The notes: a model not told the origin generated them from the letters alone. Counted from the first letter of the stretch, positions 35,516-44,290 are shown. The stretch is 64,000 nucleotides of DNA from Bradyrhizobium agreste (GCF_016031625.1 NZ_JACCHP010000001.1:186001-250000), one strand, 5' to 3'. Program-made: numbers and translations.

Positions 35516-35707
35516 ATGCAACATCAACGGCGTCGCCCCAGCGACCTGTTGGATCTGTACATCGGCGCTAAGCGCGCGCTGGAGCAGGCGATCACGGCGC
35601 TCCATGCAGGGGTGGCAGGGCCGCGGCAGCGAATTCGGTGCCGGCCTCAAAGTTTGCGACGGCGGAGCTGTTCCAACCCATCCTCGATCAATCGGAGATC
35701 TGCGTGA
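35516..35707 (+). CDS. Small hypothetical protein, possibly decayed at the 3' end
   Basis: 63 aa from ATG 35516 with an AGGAGC ribosome site. The first 32 residues look conserved (S-D-L-L-D-L-Y-I-G-A-K-R-A-L-E-Q-A-I-T); the remainder is Arg/Ser-rich and may be out of the original frame. Confidence 0.4.
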   Translation: MQHQRRRPSDLLDLYIGAKRALEQAITALHAGVAGPRQRIRCRPQSLRRRSCSNPSSINRRSA

Positions 35708-35811
35708 AGGTGCTTGCTTGCGGAGCCGGACGCGGACTCGAGCAATCCGCGCCGAAGGTCTCTCATATCTTCAAGCTCCTGCTGGTTCCTTTAAGCGTAC
35801 GTAAGCTGAGA

Positions 35812-36246
35812 TTATTGCTTTACAGGACATGTCGTTCCAAATGCGTTACAAAATGAGTTCTCAAACATCGACTGAACTGCAGTGATCCGCGAGTACATAT
35901 GTGAATCGCGGATGCCGAAATCCCAAATGTCATGTGCAGACGGTACACGGCGAGATTGTAAAGCCAGCTCGCAATCTTCCGCAACAACCTGCGCGCGGAG
36001 GGAACACGCCGGAAGAATACGGAACCCGATCCGCTGGACGCCCTCGGCTCCTCTCGGAACTTCGGCGCCAAAGACTACTGTGCTTCCAGAGTGGACCACA
36101 TCGGCCCCAGCCTGGGTTTTTTCCGGATCGAAAAACCGAGCTAGGACCGAGAGGTCTGTCACTGTCTGGGCGGCAATAAGCGAAATGCAGCTTCCTGCCC
36201 CAAAACGAAGCCGGGGAGTGATCCGCAAAACCCTGGAACTTAACAT
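35812..36246 (-). CDS. Hypothetical protein, 144 aa
   Basis: ATG at 36246 with GGAAG upstream. Segments such as V-L-A-R-F-F-D-P-E-K-T-Q-A-G-A-D-V-V and G-F-R-I-L-P-A-C-S-L-R-A-Q are protein-like, and the frame is longer and better composed than the opposing ones. No family is recognised and it may itself be a relic. Confidence 0.4.
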   Translation of the reverse strand: MLSSRVLRITPRLRFGAGSCISLIAAQTVTDLSVLARFFDPEKTQAGADVVHSGSTVVFGAEVPRGAEGVQRIGFRILPACSLRAQVVAEDCELALQSRRVPSAHDIWDFGIRDSHMYSRITAVQSMFENSFCNAFGTTCPVKQ

Positions 36247-36334
36247 GAGTTAATCTTCCGGATTGACCGGAAGGCGCTTTATGGCAACAGGCGACTTGGA
36301 ATGACTAGTACAGATCGAACGAAAGATTGAACGG

Positions 36335-36499
36335 ATGCGCGCCAAGACCGAGCGCGAGAGGGAAATGATCCGGCGATCTTTCGAATTGCTTGCCAAAGCC
36401 AAAGAGCTGCTCAGCGAGCCTATCCCTACGGTTCGTCAAAACCGCGCGAAAGCTAGGCCGCTCTGTTTCCTTAATTTCAATAGGAACCATGGGTTATAG
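36335..36499 (+). CDS. Small charged helical protein
   Basis: 54 aa from ATG 36335: M-R-A-K-T-E-R-E-R-E-M-I-R-R-S-F-E-L-L-A-K-A-K-E-L-L, a strongly amphipathic charged helix. Homologous-looking codons extend upstream (I-E-R-K-I-E-R) without a start, so the true start may have been lost. Similar short proteins are frequent in Bradyrhizobium. Confidence 0.45.
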   Translation: MRAKTEREREMIRRSFELLAKAKELLSEPIPTVRQNRAKARPLCFLNFNRNHGL

Positions 36500-36594
36500 G
36501 CCCATTTGTTCCGGCGTTACCGGCTTTCGGCTCTGTCGGTAGGCGTCTGTGCCTGAGAGACCGAGAGCGCCCGCATAGCAAAAGGAGCGTCGCC

Positions 36595-36747
36595 ACGGCC
36601 GACCAATCCCCCATCCATAGCGTGCGCGATCTGGCGCTACGCTATGCCGACGGCTCCGCGCCAGCTCCCGTCGCTACCACCGCCCAACTTGGCAAATCCA
36701 ACGGCTTGAGCGAACTCAGAACTGGATAAAATCTGGGGGCAACGTCA
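36595..36747 (+). pseudogene. IS3-family OrfB C-terminal relic with element end
   Basis: Reads R-D-L-A-L-R-Y-A-D-G-S-A-P-A-P-V-A-T-T-A and ends E-L-R-T-G-stop, followed by a terminal-repeat-like GGGGGCAACGTCA at 36735-36747. The same C-terminus (L-R-Y-A-E-S-S-A-P-A-P-V-A-T) and end sequence occur in the minus-strand relic at 43171-43460. It is a fragment of a second kind of IS3-family element. Confidence 0.75.
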
Positions 36748-36946
36748 AGACCTATGAGCCGTCTCCAGATGAAACCGTAGAGGCGAAGTACCCTAAAAGT
36801 CGGGGGTATCCTAACTTCGGCGGTTAACAATTGAGAAGGAATAAAACCGTCCACTGAGGTAGTTTGCAATCATCACCGCAAGACACAGTGGCAAACATCG
36901 GAACGCAGCGCAGCGCTCCCGCCCAACTCAAACCGGGGAGCGGATC

Positions 36947-37150
36947 ATGGCCAAGCGCCGGCGTCGCTTCAAACAAACGCAATCTCTACAAGAGCGACTT
37001 GCCGCAGAAGCCGAGCGCCTGCGGGCAAGTGCAAAGACGGCTCCCCCCGGTATCAGACGGGAAGAGTTGCTGCGTAAAGCCCGCCAGTTCGAAGAGGGTC
37101 TGCATATGAGCGAGTGGCTGAAAGCGCCCGGCGTCGAATTGCGGAGGTGA
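36947..37150 (+). CDS. Small basic hypothetical protein
   Basis: 67 aa from ATG 36947 (GGGGAG upstream). Basic N-terminus M-A-K-R-R-R-R-F-K, then a helical region R-L-A-A-E-A-E-R-L-R and R-R-E-E-L-L-R-K-A-R-Q-F-E, ending W-L-K-A-P-G-V-E-L-R-R. A pattern I associate with common small Bradyrhizobium proteins; role unknown. Confidence 0.65.
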   Translation: MAKRRRRFKQTQSLQERLAAEAERLRASAKTAPPGIRREELLRKARQFEEGLHMSEWLKAPGVELRR

Positions 37151-37249
37151 CGCCATGATCCAAGGCCCCAGCCTCCTTCACGATGAGACGCAGCCGCAGG
37201 GACGATCAAGCAGGTCTCGATAGCAGTTCTCGTCAATCTGGGAACTGCG

Positions 37250-37444
37250 ATGCGATATATTGCGTACGCGGTCGATGCAGGAGGCGTTGTCTGTTCAGTT
37301 TATGAAATCGATTGCCCAACGGACAAAGACGCCCAAGCTCGATCCGAGAAATTCTCAGAAGCCTACCCTACTGTTGAGGTGTGGGACGGCCCTCGCCGAG
37401 TTGCTCGCCTGGTGCGTGAGAGCGGAGTAGGAGAACAAGGGTGA
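37250..37444 (+). CDS. Small conserved protein, paralogue of 9353-9556
   Basis: 64 aa from ATG 37250: M-R-Y-I-A-Y-A-V-D-A-G-G-V-V, E-I-D-C-P-T-D-K-D-A and V-E-V-W-D-G-P-R-R-V-A-R-L. It shares the order of elements with the small gene at 9353. Unknown function. Confidence 0.65.
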   Translation: MRYIAYAVDAGGVVCSVYEIDCPTDKDAQARSEKFSEAYPTVEVWDGPRRVARLVRESGVGEQG

Positions 37445-37522
37445 AGGGCTCTGCATCGCGCGAGGCCCCAGCTTCGGCCCCAACGTTGCCTCTCTTAGAC
37501 TCTGGTCAGTGGAGTTCTGCGT

Positions 37523-37800
37523 ATGGCCTCGCCGTCCATCGTTCCGAACGATCGCCTCGACAACGACTTTTACATCGTCCTTGGGGAATTCCGAGACGGT
37601 GCGGCCTTCCGCGAGATCGAGGAAGGCATTCCACGCTGATCGGCGATCTTCTCGCCGGGCAATATGACCGGGTGCTCCGTGTGGCCGCGTTCAACCCGGT
37701 CGGGCTGGTCGCGCGAGGCGTCCGAGGACATTGCCCGCGATCTCGAGCGCAGGATTACTGCTGAAGGTCACGAGATCTCCTTGAATGATTTCGTCGAAAG
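37523..37800 (+). pseudogene. Small conserved gene with frameshift
   Basis: ATG 37523 gives M-A-S-P-S-I-V-P-N-D-R-L-D-N-D-F-Y-I-V-L, then stops. The continuing homologous-looking sequence is in other frames (L-I-G-D-L-L-A-G-Q-Y-D-R-V-L-R-V and E-D-I-A-R-D-L-E-R-R-I-T-A-E-G). Together these form one roughly 90-residue protein broken by two shifts. Confidence 0.6.
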
Positions 37801-37995
37801 CCAACTTGGCGGCTCGGGCGTGCAGCCAGCCTTCCGCTCCAGTCCTAAAGCACCAGGCTCACCAACCAGACATGAGCAAGCAGCAGACCGCAATTCCAAG
37901 GTATGGCAATGCAATTGAAATCGGTGCCTCACTGAGGAATCCCGACGCTCAAATCGACCGCAAGATTCGCATATTCGCGGGTGCGTGACCTTCTC

Positions 37996-38465
37996 ATGCC
38001 AAGCACATTCGAGTTCTACCTGCCCAGCTCCGGCCCCGACTGGTTCCACGGGATCACGTATGACGGCTATCGCCTGCGCGTCCAGCGCAACGGCCGCACC
38101 GAGCGCCTGATCATCAGGAACGGGCGCAACTGGACCGACCGTTTTGCTTGGATCGTGCAGGCGGCGGAGCGCAACCGCGAGCAGCACTTCGACATCGACG
38201 GCGAGGCTGTCGTGCTCGGCGTCGACGGTGTCTCCGACTTCAACGCGCTGCACTCGCGCCGGCACGACGGTGAGGTGCAGCTCTATGCGTTTGATCTGCT
38301 CGCGCTCGGCGGCGAGGATCTGCGCCAGCTCCCGCTCGAGATGCGCAAGATCTAGCCCGGCTGGTCCGCGGCCGGCCCGACGGCATGTTCATCGCCCCAT
38401 TCGAGAGCGGCGCGATCGGGCCCGACCTGTTTCGTGCGATGCAGAACGAGGACGTCTCCCGACCC
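37996..38465 (+). pseudogene. ATP-dependent DNA ligase-like relic, catalytic Lys lost
   Basis: Reads S-T-F-E-F-Y-L-P-S, then D-W-F-H-G-I-T-Y-D-G-Y-R-L, D-G-E-A-V-V-L-G-V-D-G-V-S-D-F and E-V-Q-L-Y-A-F-D-L-L-A-L, as in LigD/LigC-type ligase domains. The adenylation motif should be K-Y-D-G-Y-R; here Lys is Thr, so the enzyme cannot form the ligase-AMP intermediate. The frame is lost at 38355, and the next frame continues P-D-G-M-F-I-A-P-F-E-S-G. No nucleotidyltransferase C-terminal motifs remain. Confidence 0.8.
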
Positions 38466-38617
38466 CACCTGCCCAGACCCGCCCGCCGCCTTTGCGGCTG
38501 TGCCCTTTCAATACCCGGAGAGATCTGCGAGCGGTTGCCGACAACCTTCGCCCGCGGTCCGATTTTCTCTGTGCCCCCACCTGCTCTCGCCTGTGGCGGT
38601 GGCAGACACCAGCGAGG

Positions 38618-39094
38618 CTAAAGCTTACGGTAAGTAACGTGCGCCGTCGCAAATGGGATACCGGCACGGCCAGCACGGCCGCGGACTATGCAAGCTCGTT
38701 CATCGATTCCATAGAACCAATTGTCGAAATTCAGCTTAAACGATCTACCGCCCCCTTGCGGCGTATCGCGCGTGTATTTCCAGTGGAATGCGCAACCTCC
38801 TTGCTCCCCGATGGCCTCACCTTCCAGTCTGTTTTCCAAGCCGGTGTACTTACCTTCCTCACCCTTTCGGATCGTCCAATGCAGAGTATCGCTATGACCA
38901 TCGTCAAATGTATATACCTCAGTGAACAGCACTGTATCAGTGTCGGCATCTAGTTCGCCGTGACCAGTAATTGTTGCGCGCTTCAGTAATCCGCCAACTA
39001 GACTTTCTAGCACTGCCCAACCTTCTAGCCGCCCTACAAAAAAGCGTTCAGGAAGAAACAGCGGCGTTGTTCCTCTAAAAGCATCGATCGCCAT
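38618..39094 (-). CDS. DUF3833-like protein
   Basis: 158 aa from ATG 39094 (AAGGG upstream; longer in-frame starts exist). The pattern R-F-F-V-G-R-L-E-G-W, T-I-T-G-H-G-E-L-D, T-E-V-Y-T-F-D-D-G-H-S-D-T-L-H-W, G-E-A-I-G-E-Q-G-G-C-A-F-H-W-K-Y and N-W-F-Y-G-I-D matches the lipocalin-like beta fold of DUF3833 proteins. No lipobox or signal is present here, unlike many members. Function unknown. Stand-alone among relics. Confidence 0.65.
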   Translation of the reverse strand: MAIDAFRGTTPLFLPERFFVGRLEGWAVLESLVGGLLKRATITGHGELDADTDTVLFTEVYTFDDGHSDTLHWTIRKGEEGKYTGLENRLEGEAIGEQGGCAFHWKYTRDTPQGGGRSFKLNFDNWFYGIDERACIVRGRAGRAGIPFATAHVTYRKL

Positions 39095-39199
39095 TGGTAA
39101 ACCCTTCAAAATGCGTTTAACGAATAAATCTCCTTTCTTCGGCTGGTTCCTAGCTGGCGGGCACATGCTCGGCTCGGAGCGCTCAACCATCCGCCGCAC

Positions 39200-39625
39200 G
39201 CCCTGTGCATCTACACGATCGGATCTAATACCGCTCAGCCGTCGGTTCGCTGTTTCAGATGCGTTCGGGGCTTATCGCAAGGCATACAGCGCGTCACTTT
39301 CAAAATATCGACTGCGGCTTCACTGCAGACCGCGCTCATGCTGGACGGCCACCAACGGCTAAATCGAGCGGCTGATCTCAGCCTTGGCGCTTGCATCTCG
39401 TAAGCGGCCGCTGAAGGCGCGATGCGCGACGAGCTAGCGGGCTGGAAAGCCGCCTCAGAAGCTCTTTGAGGCTCGACGGCATACGGTTCGGTGTGGCCGC
39501 GCCGGCGTCCTTGCCGCGCCAAGAGAAGATCTGGGCTAGGTCGGCAATCTCTTGTCTTGAAACTCCGCGACTTCGGCGGGATACTTGGACAAGTCTTTCC
39601 CATCATCATTCCGAGGGAGACGAGC
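39200..39625. other. Intergenic, no gene seen
   Basis: About 425 bases with only short Arg-rich shadow frames on both strands. Nothing recognised except the GAGGGAG ribosome site before the gene at 39626. Confidence 0.4.
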
Positions 39626-39847
39626 ATGGCGATCCAGATCGTGATGGACAGTACCGGCGATAGCCGTCACTTTTTCAATCCAGACGACGCGCGAGAGCTC
39701 GCTAAGGCCGAACGGCGGTTCCACAAGTTAACCGACGCCGGCTTCACCGCGGCAGTCCGGACGGGTCCGGGTCAAGTATCGCAAATGCGATCGTTCGACC
39801 CGAACGCGGAAGAAACCGTCTTCTTCCCCAGGCTGGTCGGCGGGTGA
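39626..39847 (+). CDS. Small conserved hypothetical protein
   Basis: 73 aa from ATG 39626, strong GAGGGAG ribosome site. M-A-I-Q-I-V-M-D-S-T-G-D-S-R-H-F-F then helix A-R-E-L-A-K-A-E-R-R-F and F-T-A-A-V-R-T-G-P-G. A small alpha/beta protein; partners unknown. It is followed by another conserved gene 12 nt later and likely forms an operon with it. Confidence 0.65.
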   Translation: MAIQIVMDSTGDSRHFFNPDDARELAKAERRFHKLTDAGFTAAVRTGPGQVSQMRSFDPNAEETVFFPRLVGG

Positions 39848-39859
39848 TTGGCCCGCGCT

Positions 39860-40282
39860 ATGTTGGGCTTCAGATCATCTCGCCCGCGTGAAGGCCGGCG
39901 CGCGAGAGCCATTCGGGCTCTCTTCATCAGGCACGGCGCCGAACGAACTCCGGAGGGCCGCTCGCTGCAGCTCTTGCGGGCGTGGCTTTCGCCGGCCCAG
40001 CGTGCACAGTTCACGGAAAAGGGTTACTTCGAGGTCACCGGGGGCGATACTGGCAGGAAATATAGGATCTACGCGGGCGCGTCGACGAACGTCTGCGAGG
40101 TCGACAAAAAGGGCCGCCCGATGAGCGGTCTGTGTTTCATGCCGCGTGGCAATCTGCCGGTCGGAGATGTTATGCTTTCCCAAAAGATCGCGCTGGAATG
40201 CAGCGAGAACCACGCGCTTGAGGTGGCCAGAAGGTTCGCACCGACTGGTTTTACGTTCGGACGAAGTCGGCTCCTTGGTTGA
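39860..40282 (+). CDS. Conserved hypothetical protein (phage/plasmid-type)
   Basis: 140 aa from ATG 39860; a TTG start at 39848 is possible. It contains Q-F-T-E-K-G-Y-F-E-V-T-G-G-D-T-G-R-K-Y-R-I-Y, C-E-V-D-K-K-G-R-P, C-F-M-P-R-G-N-L-P-V-G-D-V-M-L and Q-K-I-A-L-E-C-S-E-N-H-A-L. I have seen this arrangement in a family of unknown function on alphaproteobacterial mobile DNA. Two or more Cys residues could bind metal, but that is speculative. Confidence 0.65.
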   Translation: MLGFRSSRPREGRRARAIRALFIRHGAERTPEGRSLQLLRAWLSPAQRAQFTEKGYFEVTGGDTGRKYRIYAGASTNVCEVDKKGRPMSGLCFMPRGNLPVGDVMLSQKIALECSENHALEVARRFAPTGFTFGRSRLLG

Positions 40283-40529
40283 GCCGCAACGGTGCTCGCT
40301 TGGACATCGGCGAAAGATTGACATAGCGGAGATCCAAGACGAGCTGACATCGATGGGAACACTTTTCTGCAAGTCGCGCATGACGGCAGAAACCGGCGCC
40401 ACTGAGCTCGTAAAGGATGTCGTCCGACTGTCAAAGTGACAGACCGCGCGAGACAGGAGATGCAGCCCGGATGCGCCTTCGGCGGAGGATATACCGGCGG
40501 CCCTTGCCCCCGTTTGCTCGACCGAAGTA

Positions 40530-41687
40530 TCAGTCTCTCGCATTGGCGAAGCCAAACCAGGCTAATGGGAGCGCGATGATGCAGAGCGCCGCCATGGGAA
40601 AGAACGCCGCCCCGGCATAGGAAGCATACAGTGCGCCGGACAGGAAGGTCAGTACTGCCGTTACCAATCCTGAGCCAAACGCATAGAGAGCTTGCGCAGT
40701 TGCGGCGACGCTTGCTGCGACCAGCGTTCCCATCATCCGCATGCAAGCGAGATGGAGCAGAGCGAACGTTAATCCATGCAATGGCTGTATCAGCGAGAGC
40801 AGCAACACGGAGGTGGTCACGCCCGCTACGGACCAGCGGATGATTCCAGCCGCAGCTGCCAAGATAGCCGCGCCACGCACGCCAAACCTATCCAGGAGTG
40901 CTGGACCGGCCAGCATGAACACCAACACTTCAGCGACCACCGCTTCCGACCACAAAAAGCTAATCGCCGAAGTGCTGATGTCCGCATCGCTCCACCTGAT
41001 CACTGCAAATGCATCGTGCACTGCATGACTGCCATAGATCAAAGCCGATGCGACAATCATGATGCGAAACTGCGACACGCTGACCAGAGCTTTCAGCCCT
41101 GACACAGCGAAGGACGGCGATCTCTGCGCTCTGGCTTGCTCAGGTAGCAATGCAGTGGCGCCAGTGGCGGCGATCAGGAAGACAGCGTTCATCCAGATAA
41201 CCGCCGTGAGATCGGCTGGGCTGACGAGTTGTCCGGCGACCAGTGTTCCCAGGACGAAAGCCGCGGAGGCAGCTCCGCGTATCCACCCGTACTCGAATGA
41301 CCGTCCCTCGAAGCGAGGCCTCGCTGTATTGACCGATAACGCATCGGCGATCGAGGTGGTGGGGGCGAGAGCGGCAGCCTGAACCAACGCGACAAGAAGC
41401 AACCACCAGAATTTATCAGCCCAGAGCAATGCGATGGCTGCTGAGGCCGCCACGGCAGCACAGCCTGCGAGCACGAGGCGCAGTGACCCGAGCTGATCCG
41501 CAAGCCTGGCAACCAACGGCCCGGACACGAGCCGCGTCAGCATTGCGGCTGCAAGGATCAGCCCGATCTGCTGGGACGCCAGAGCTCTCGTTTCGAAAAA
41601 TTTTGGCCAGAACGGAGATGCGGCGCCGAACGCCGCGTAGAGGGCGACGTAGAGCACTATATATGCGATTGGTGCGGGAATGCGCAC
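40530..41687 (-). CDS. MFS transporter (MFS_1-like / phenylpropionate-type)
   Basis: About 385 aa from GTG 41687, chosen because the first membrane helix (I-A-Y-I-V-L-Y-V-A-L-Y-A-A-F-G) begins a few residues later. An ATG at 41861 would add a hydrophilic 58-residue extension. About 12 helices are visible, with F-W-P-K-F-F in loop 1 and R-L-A-D-Q-L-G-S-L-R in the loop 2-3 signature. This MFS subgroup includes HcaT and nucleoside/sugar carriers; the substrate cannot be assigned. Monocistronic. Confidence 0.8.
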   Translation of the reverse strand: MRIPAPIAYIVLYVALYAAFGAASPFWPKFFETRALASQQIGLILAAAMLTRLVSGPLVARLADQLGSLRLVLAGCAAVAASAAIALLWADKFWWLLLVALVQAAALAPTTSIADALSVNTARPRFEGRSFEYGWIRGAASAAFVLGTLVAGQLVSPADLTAVIWMNAVFLIAATGATALLPEQARAQRSPSFAVSGLKALVSVSQFRIMIVASALIYGSHAVHDAFAVIRWSDADISTSAISFLWSEAVVAEVLVFMLAGPALLDRFGVRGAAILAAAAGIIRWSVAGVTTSVLLLSLIQPLHGLTFALLHLACMRMMGTLVAASVAATAQALYAFGSGLVTAVLTFLSGALYASYAGAAFFPMAALCIIALPLAWFGFANARD

Positions 41688-42084
41688 AGGAGCCTTATCA
41701 GTTGCTTTACAGCCTGCATGGTGTGCGAACGCTGAGCCAAGGCGCAATTCAAATCGGAGCTGGCTCCATTCCCGTTTCGACGACTTGCGGAAACTCACTC
41801 CAAATGAGCCGAATTCCGCCAGATTACCTACTGCTCGTTCCAGCTTTGAGGCGTCTGTCATTTTTGCTGCGCCAGCAGAGCACCGTAGTCGCCCTCGCAT
41901 CGGCGGCGCTGCTATAGTGCTGTTGCTGTTGCTGGTGCTGCTCCTGGTCGCGGGCTACCCAACTTTCAGTCCGGGCAGCTGCAAGGAGTGCAACGCGAGC
42001 AGACAGCGCACCATCATCCGCATCACGGCGATCGTTTCGCCGAAATTGTCCAACGGTTGGAGCTCCAGAACCTGACCCCTGCGC

Positions 42085-42330
42085 ATGACGCAGCGCCGGT
42101 TCGCTCGCCTCACCAACGGCTCTTCAAAGAAACTCACCAACCATGCTGCGGCGGTCAGTCTGTACGTGTCCCATTACAACCTCTGCTGGGTACATGAAGC
42201 GTGCGGACCACGCCGGTGGTCGCGCTGGGCATCGCTGATCGTGTCTGGACGATTGGGATTTGATTGATGCGGGGCTTGCCGCTGGAGCCGAACCGGCCGT
42301 TTGGGTAACGCGGAACTTCCGGGTGTCGAT
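42085..42330 (+). pseudogene. Transposase C-terminal relic (IS1-like)
   Basis: Reads R-R-F-A-R-L-T-N-G-S-S-K-K-L-T-N-H and V-S-L-Y-V-S-H-Y-N-L-C-W-V-H-E, then in another frame T-T-P-V-V-A-L-G-I-A-D-R-V-W-T-I-G. This is the C-terminal end of a transposase type common in rhizobia (R-F-T-R-L-T-N-A-F-S-K-K ... H-Y-N-F). Frameshifted and truncated at both ends; 41690-42084 contains only the MFS upstream region and decayed sequence. Confidence 0.6.
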
Positions 42331-42588
42331 GGAGGAAAGAGCTAGCCATCGTGTGGCAGTTTTCACACGTTCGGGCAGCAATACGCGAAATGGGCCGAAT
42401 TGGCCCCTTCCAAAATGGTAAAAGTGGCCGTAAGCCTTTGAAGTACGGACAAAATTCCCGATTAATTAAATTTTCTTTTCCTGTGTGGAAACGTGTTGCG
42501 GGTGTGTGGCGTTCGTGAGTACACCGGACGTACAGACGAAGCAGTGCGACACATCAAGATCGTACTGCGCACCTTGAGAGGTGGACAC
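42331..42588. other. Upstream region of relB-like gene
   Basis: About 260 bases, AT-rich in 42420-42500. No gene seen. GAGAGGTGG near 42572-42580 serves the antitoxin ATG at 42589. Confidence 0.4.
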
Positions 42589-42855
42589 ATGGCCAAGACA
42601 GCAACAATCAACGCTCGGATTGAACCCACTATTAAGGCGAAGGCGGAGAAAGTGTTCGCCGCCATTGGGCTAAGTGCTACTGACGCCATTGGTATGTTCT
42701 ATCGTCAAGTTGTCTTTCGGAAAGGTCTCCCCTTTGATGTCTGCGTTCCTAACGCGGTCACACTGGCGGCCCTACAGGAAGCAGAATCAGGCGGCGGCGA
42801 AGTTGTTCAGGGGACAACTGAGGAGCTGTTTGAGGATATCCTGAACGAAAAGTGA
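42589..42855 (+). CDS. RelB/DinJ-family antitoxin
   Basis: 88 aa from ATG 42589. The N-terminal ribbon-helix-helix reads M-A-K-T-A-T-I-N-A-R-I-E-P-T-I-K-A-K-A-E-K-V-F, then L-G/S-A-T-D-A-I-G-M-F-Y-R-Q-V, and the tail is toxin-binding and acidic. Family members bind their own promoter and neutralise a RelE/YafQ toxin, which is the next gene. Apparently intact. Confidence 0.88.
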   Translation: MAKTATINARIEPTIKAKAEKVFAAIGLSATDAIGMFYRQVVFRKGLPFDVCVPNAVTLAALQEAESGGGEVVQGTTEELFEDILNEK

Positions 42856-42867
42856 TACTAGGAGGGG

Positions 42868-43140
42868 ATGAAGCCCCTCCGACTCACAACCTAGTACAAG
42901 AAAGATCTGATGCGGATTAAGAGCCGGGGCTACCGGATCGACAAGCTTGTCACCATCGTGAACAAGCTTCGATCCGGGACTCCACTTTTGCCGATTGACG
43001 ATGACCATCCGCTGAAGGGGCCTTGGGAGAGCTATCGAGGCTGCCACGTCCAAGGCGACTGGTGTCTCATTTATCGGGATGAGGGCGACGTTCTAGCGCT
43101 TGTGCGAACCGGGACTCACTCCGATCTATTTGAGAGATAG
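42868..43140 (+). pseudogene. YafQ-type mRNA interferase toxin with in-frame amber codon
   Basis: ATG 42868, preceded by AGGAGGGG, reads M-K-P-L-R-L-T-T, then TAG at 42892-42894, then Y-K-K-D-L-M-R-I-K-S-R-G, D-H-P-L-K-G-P-W-E-S-Y-R-G-C-H, D-W-C-L-I-Y-R-D and R-T-G-T-H-S-D-L-F. Family members have a polar residue where TAG stands (probably CAG to TAG). The toxin active-site segment with the C-terminal His (T-H-S-D-L-F) is intact. Re-initiation at ATG 42910 would give a 76-aa product lacking the first strand. Probably inactivated toxin beside an intact antitoxin. Confidence 0.75.
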
Positions 43141-43170
43141 GTGCCTGTGTGACTCACACGGGGCGGATAA

Positions 43171-43460
43171 TGACCTTGCCCCGAAGTTTTATCCAGTCCT
43201 GAGTTCGGTCTGACAGTTGGGTCTGCCCGTTTGGGCGATGGTAGCGACGGGAGCTGGCGCGGAGCTCTCGGCATAGCGTAGCGCCAGGTCCCGGCGCGGG
43301 TTGCAGGTGATGGCGAACTCGGAGGGCGTCTTCCATCCGAGCCGCGGGTGGTCGTGCATCGTTGTAGTCGGCCCGCCAGCATCCGAGTGCGACGCGGGCC
43401 TGGGCCAGCGACGTGAACAGCGTCTCGTTCAACAATTCATCCCGCAGCCGGCCGTTGATG
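43171..43460 (-). pseudogene. IS3-family OrfB relic with element end
   Basis: The minus strand reads [29 protein letters not shown], then after shifts S-E-F-A-I-T-C-N-P-R-R-D-L and L-R-Y-A-E-S-S-A-P-A-P-V-A-T. The element end TGACCTTGCCCCG starts at 43171. C-terminal third only. Confidence 0.8.
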
Positions 43461-43536
43461 GGGAAGACGGCCCCGCTTCCTCGGCGCCGGCGATATACTG
43501 GCGATGGACGAACCCGCTAACAGGTGCAATTCACCA

Positions 43537-43680
43537 ATGGAAGCCGCGACAATTGGTTTGGATATTTCGAAGCACGTATTTCACGTCCATACAGTTGATG
43601 GCCAAGGCCAAGTGGCCGGTCACCAACGCCTCCGGAGAGGCGAGCGCGAGCGCCAAGTTAGCCAACTATTACGCGTCAAA
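43537..43680 (+). pseudogene. IS110-family transposase N-terminal relic
   Basis: ATG 43537 gives M-E-A-A-T-I-G-L-D-I-S-K-H-V-F-H-V-H-T-V-D, the DEDD-type N-terminus of IS110 transposases (first Asp in G-L-D). Homology fades after about 45 codons (R-R-G-E-R-E-R) and the rest is absent. Confidence 0.75.
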
Positions 43681-43816
43681 CTTAAGTGGTGGGTCGCTTC
43701 TGAGTCATTAGTCCTATTCATCCCTCTGCAGTTGCGCGCCTGCCTCCTAATCTATTTTCGCGGTCGTCGAACGAAGATGTCACCGGCATGGTACCGGAGT
43801 TGCCCCCATATTGCTG

Positions 43817-44290
43817 GGGTATCAATTTGAGTTTCGAAGTAGGTTCGATTTGGAGAAGATGGGATCCTCACATTCACACTCCAGGCTGCATTCTTGCTGA
43901 TAATTTTGTCGGAGGGTGGCACCCTACCTAGCAGCGCTTGAGACGCAGAGCGACCTTCATGTGCTCGGAATAACTGATTACATGAGCATCGCCAACCATC
44001 GTCGAATACTTCAGTTCAAGGCGGACGGCAGGCTTGCAAACATCGGCATGATGTTCCCGAATGTCGAGTTTCGGATTCCTCCAAAGACGAGCGACGGTAT
44101 CAGTTTCGCCATCGATCCGGATGCGGTGCCCCGTACCAAGATCAATGTCGATGATGCCCTGGCCCTTTCGATCGACGCGCTGCCGTCGTCGTCAATGGCG
44201 CTTCGGCCACTTCCCGCGGTGGCACAGACGAGCCAATCTCGACCGCCAGGAAGGCGCCATATACTCGCTTCAGCGTGCTTGCAAAGCTAC
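43817..44290 (+). pseudogene. TrlF-family PHP/ATPase defence protein, N-terminal relic
   Basis: The frame from about 43817 gives I-N-L-S-F-E-V-G-S-I-W-R-R-W-D-P-H-I-H-T-P (PHP metal-binding HxH). A shift near 43920 continues Y-L-A-A-L-E-T-Q-S-D-L-H-V-L-G-I-T-D-Y and N-I-G-M-M-F-P-N-V-E-F-R-I, as in TrlF-type proteins. The remainder, including the ATPase part of these roughly 900-residue proteins, is missing. Confidence 0.65.

Noticed and set aside
36595..36729. Initially read as a small gene with an ACG start
   Set aside because: The same C-terminal sequence and element end occur in the IS3 relic at 43171-43460, so it is a transposase fragment.
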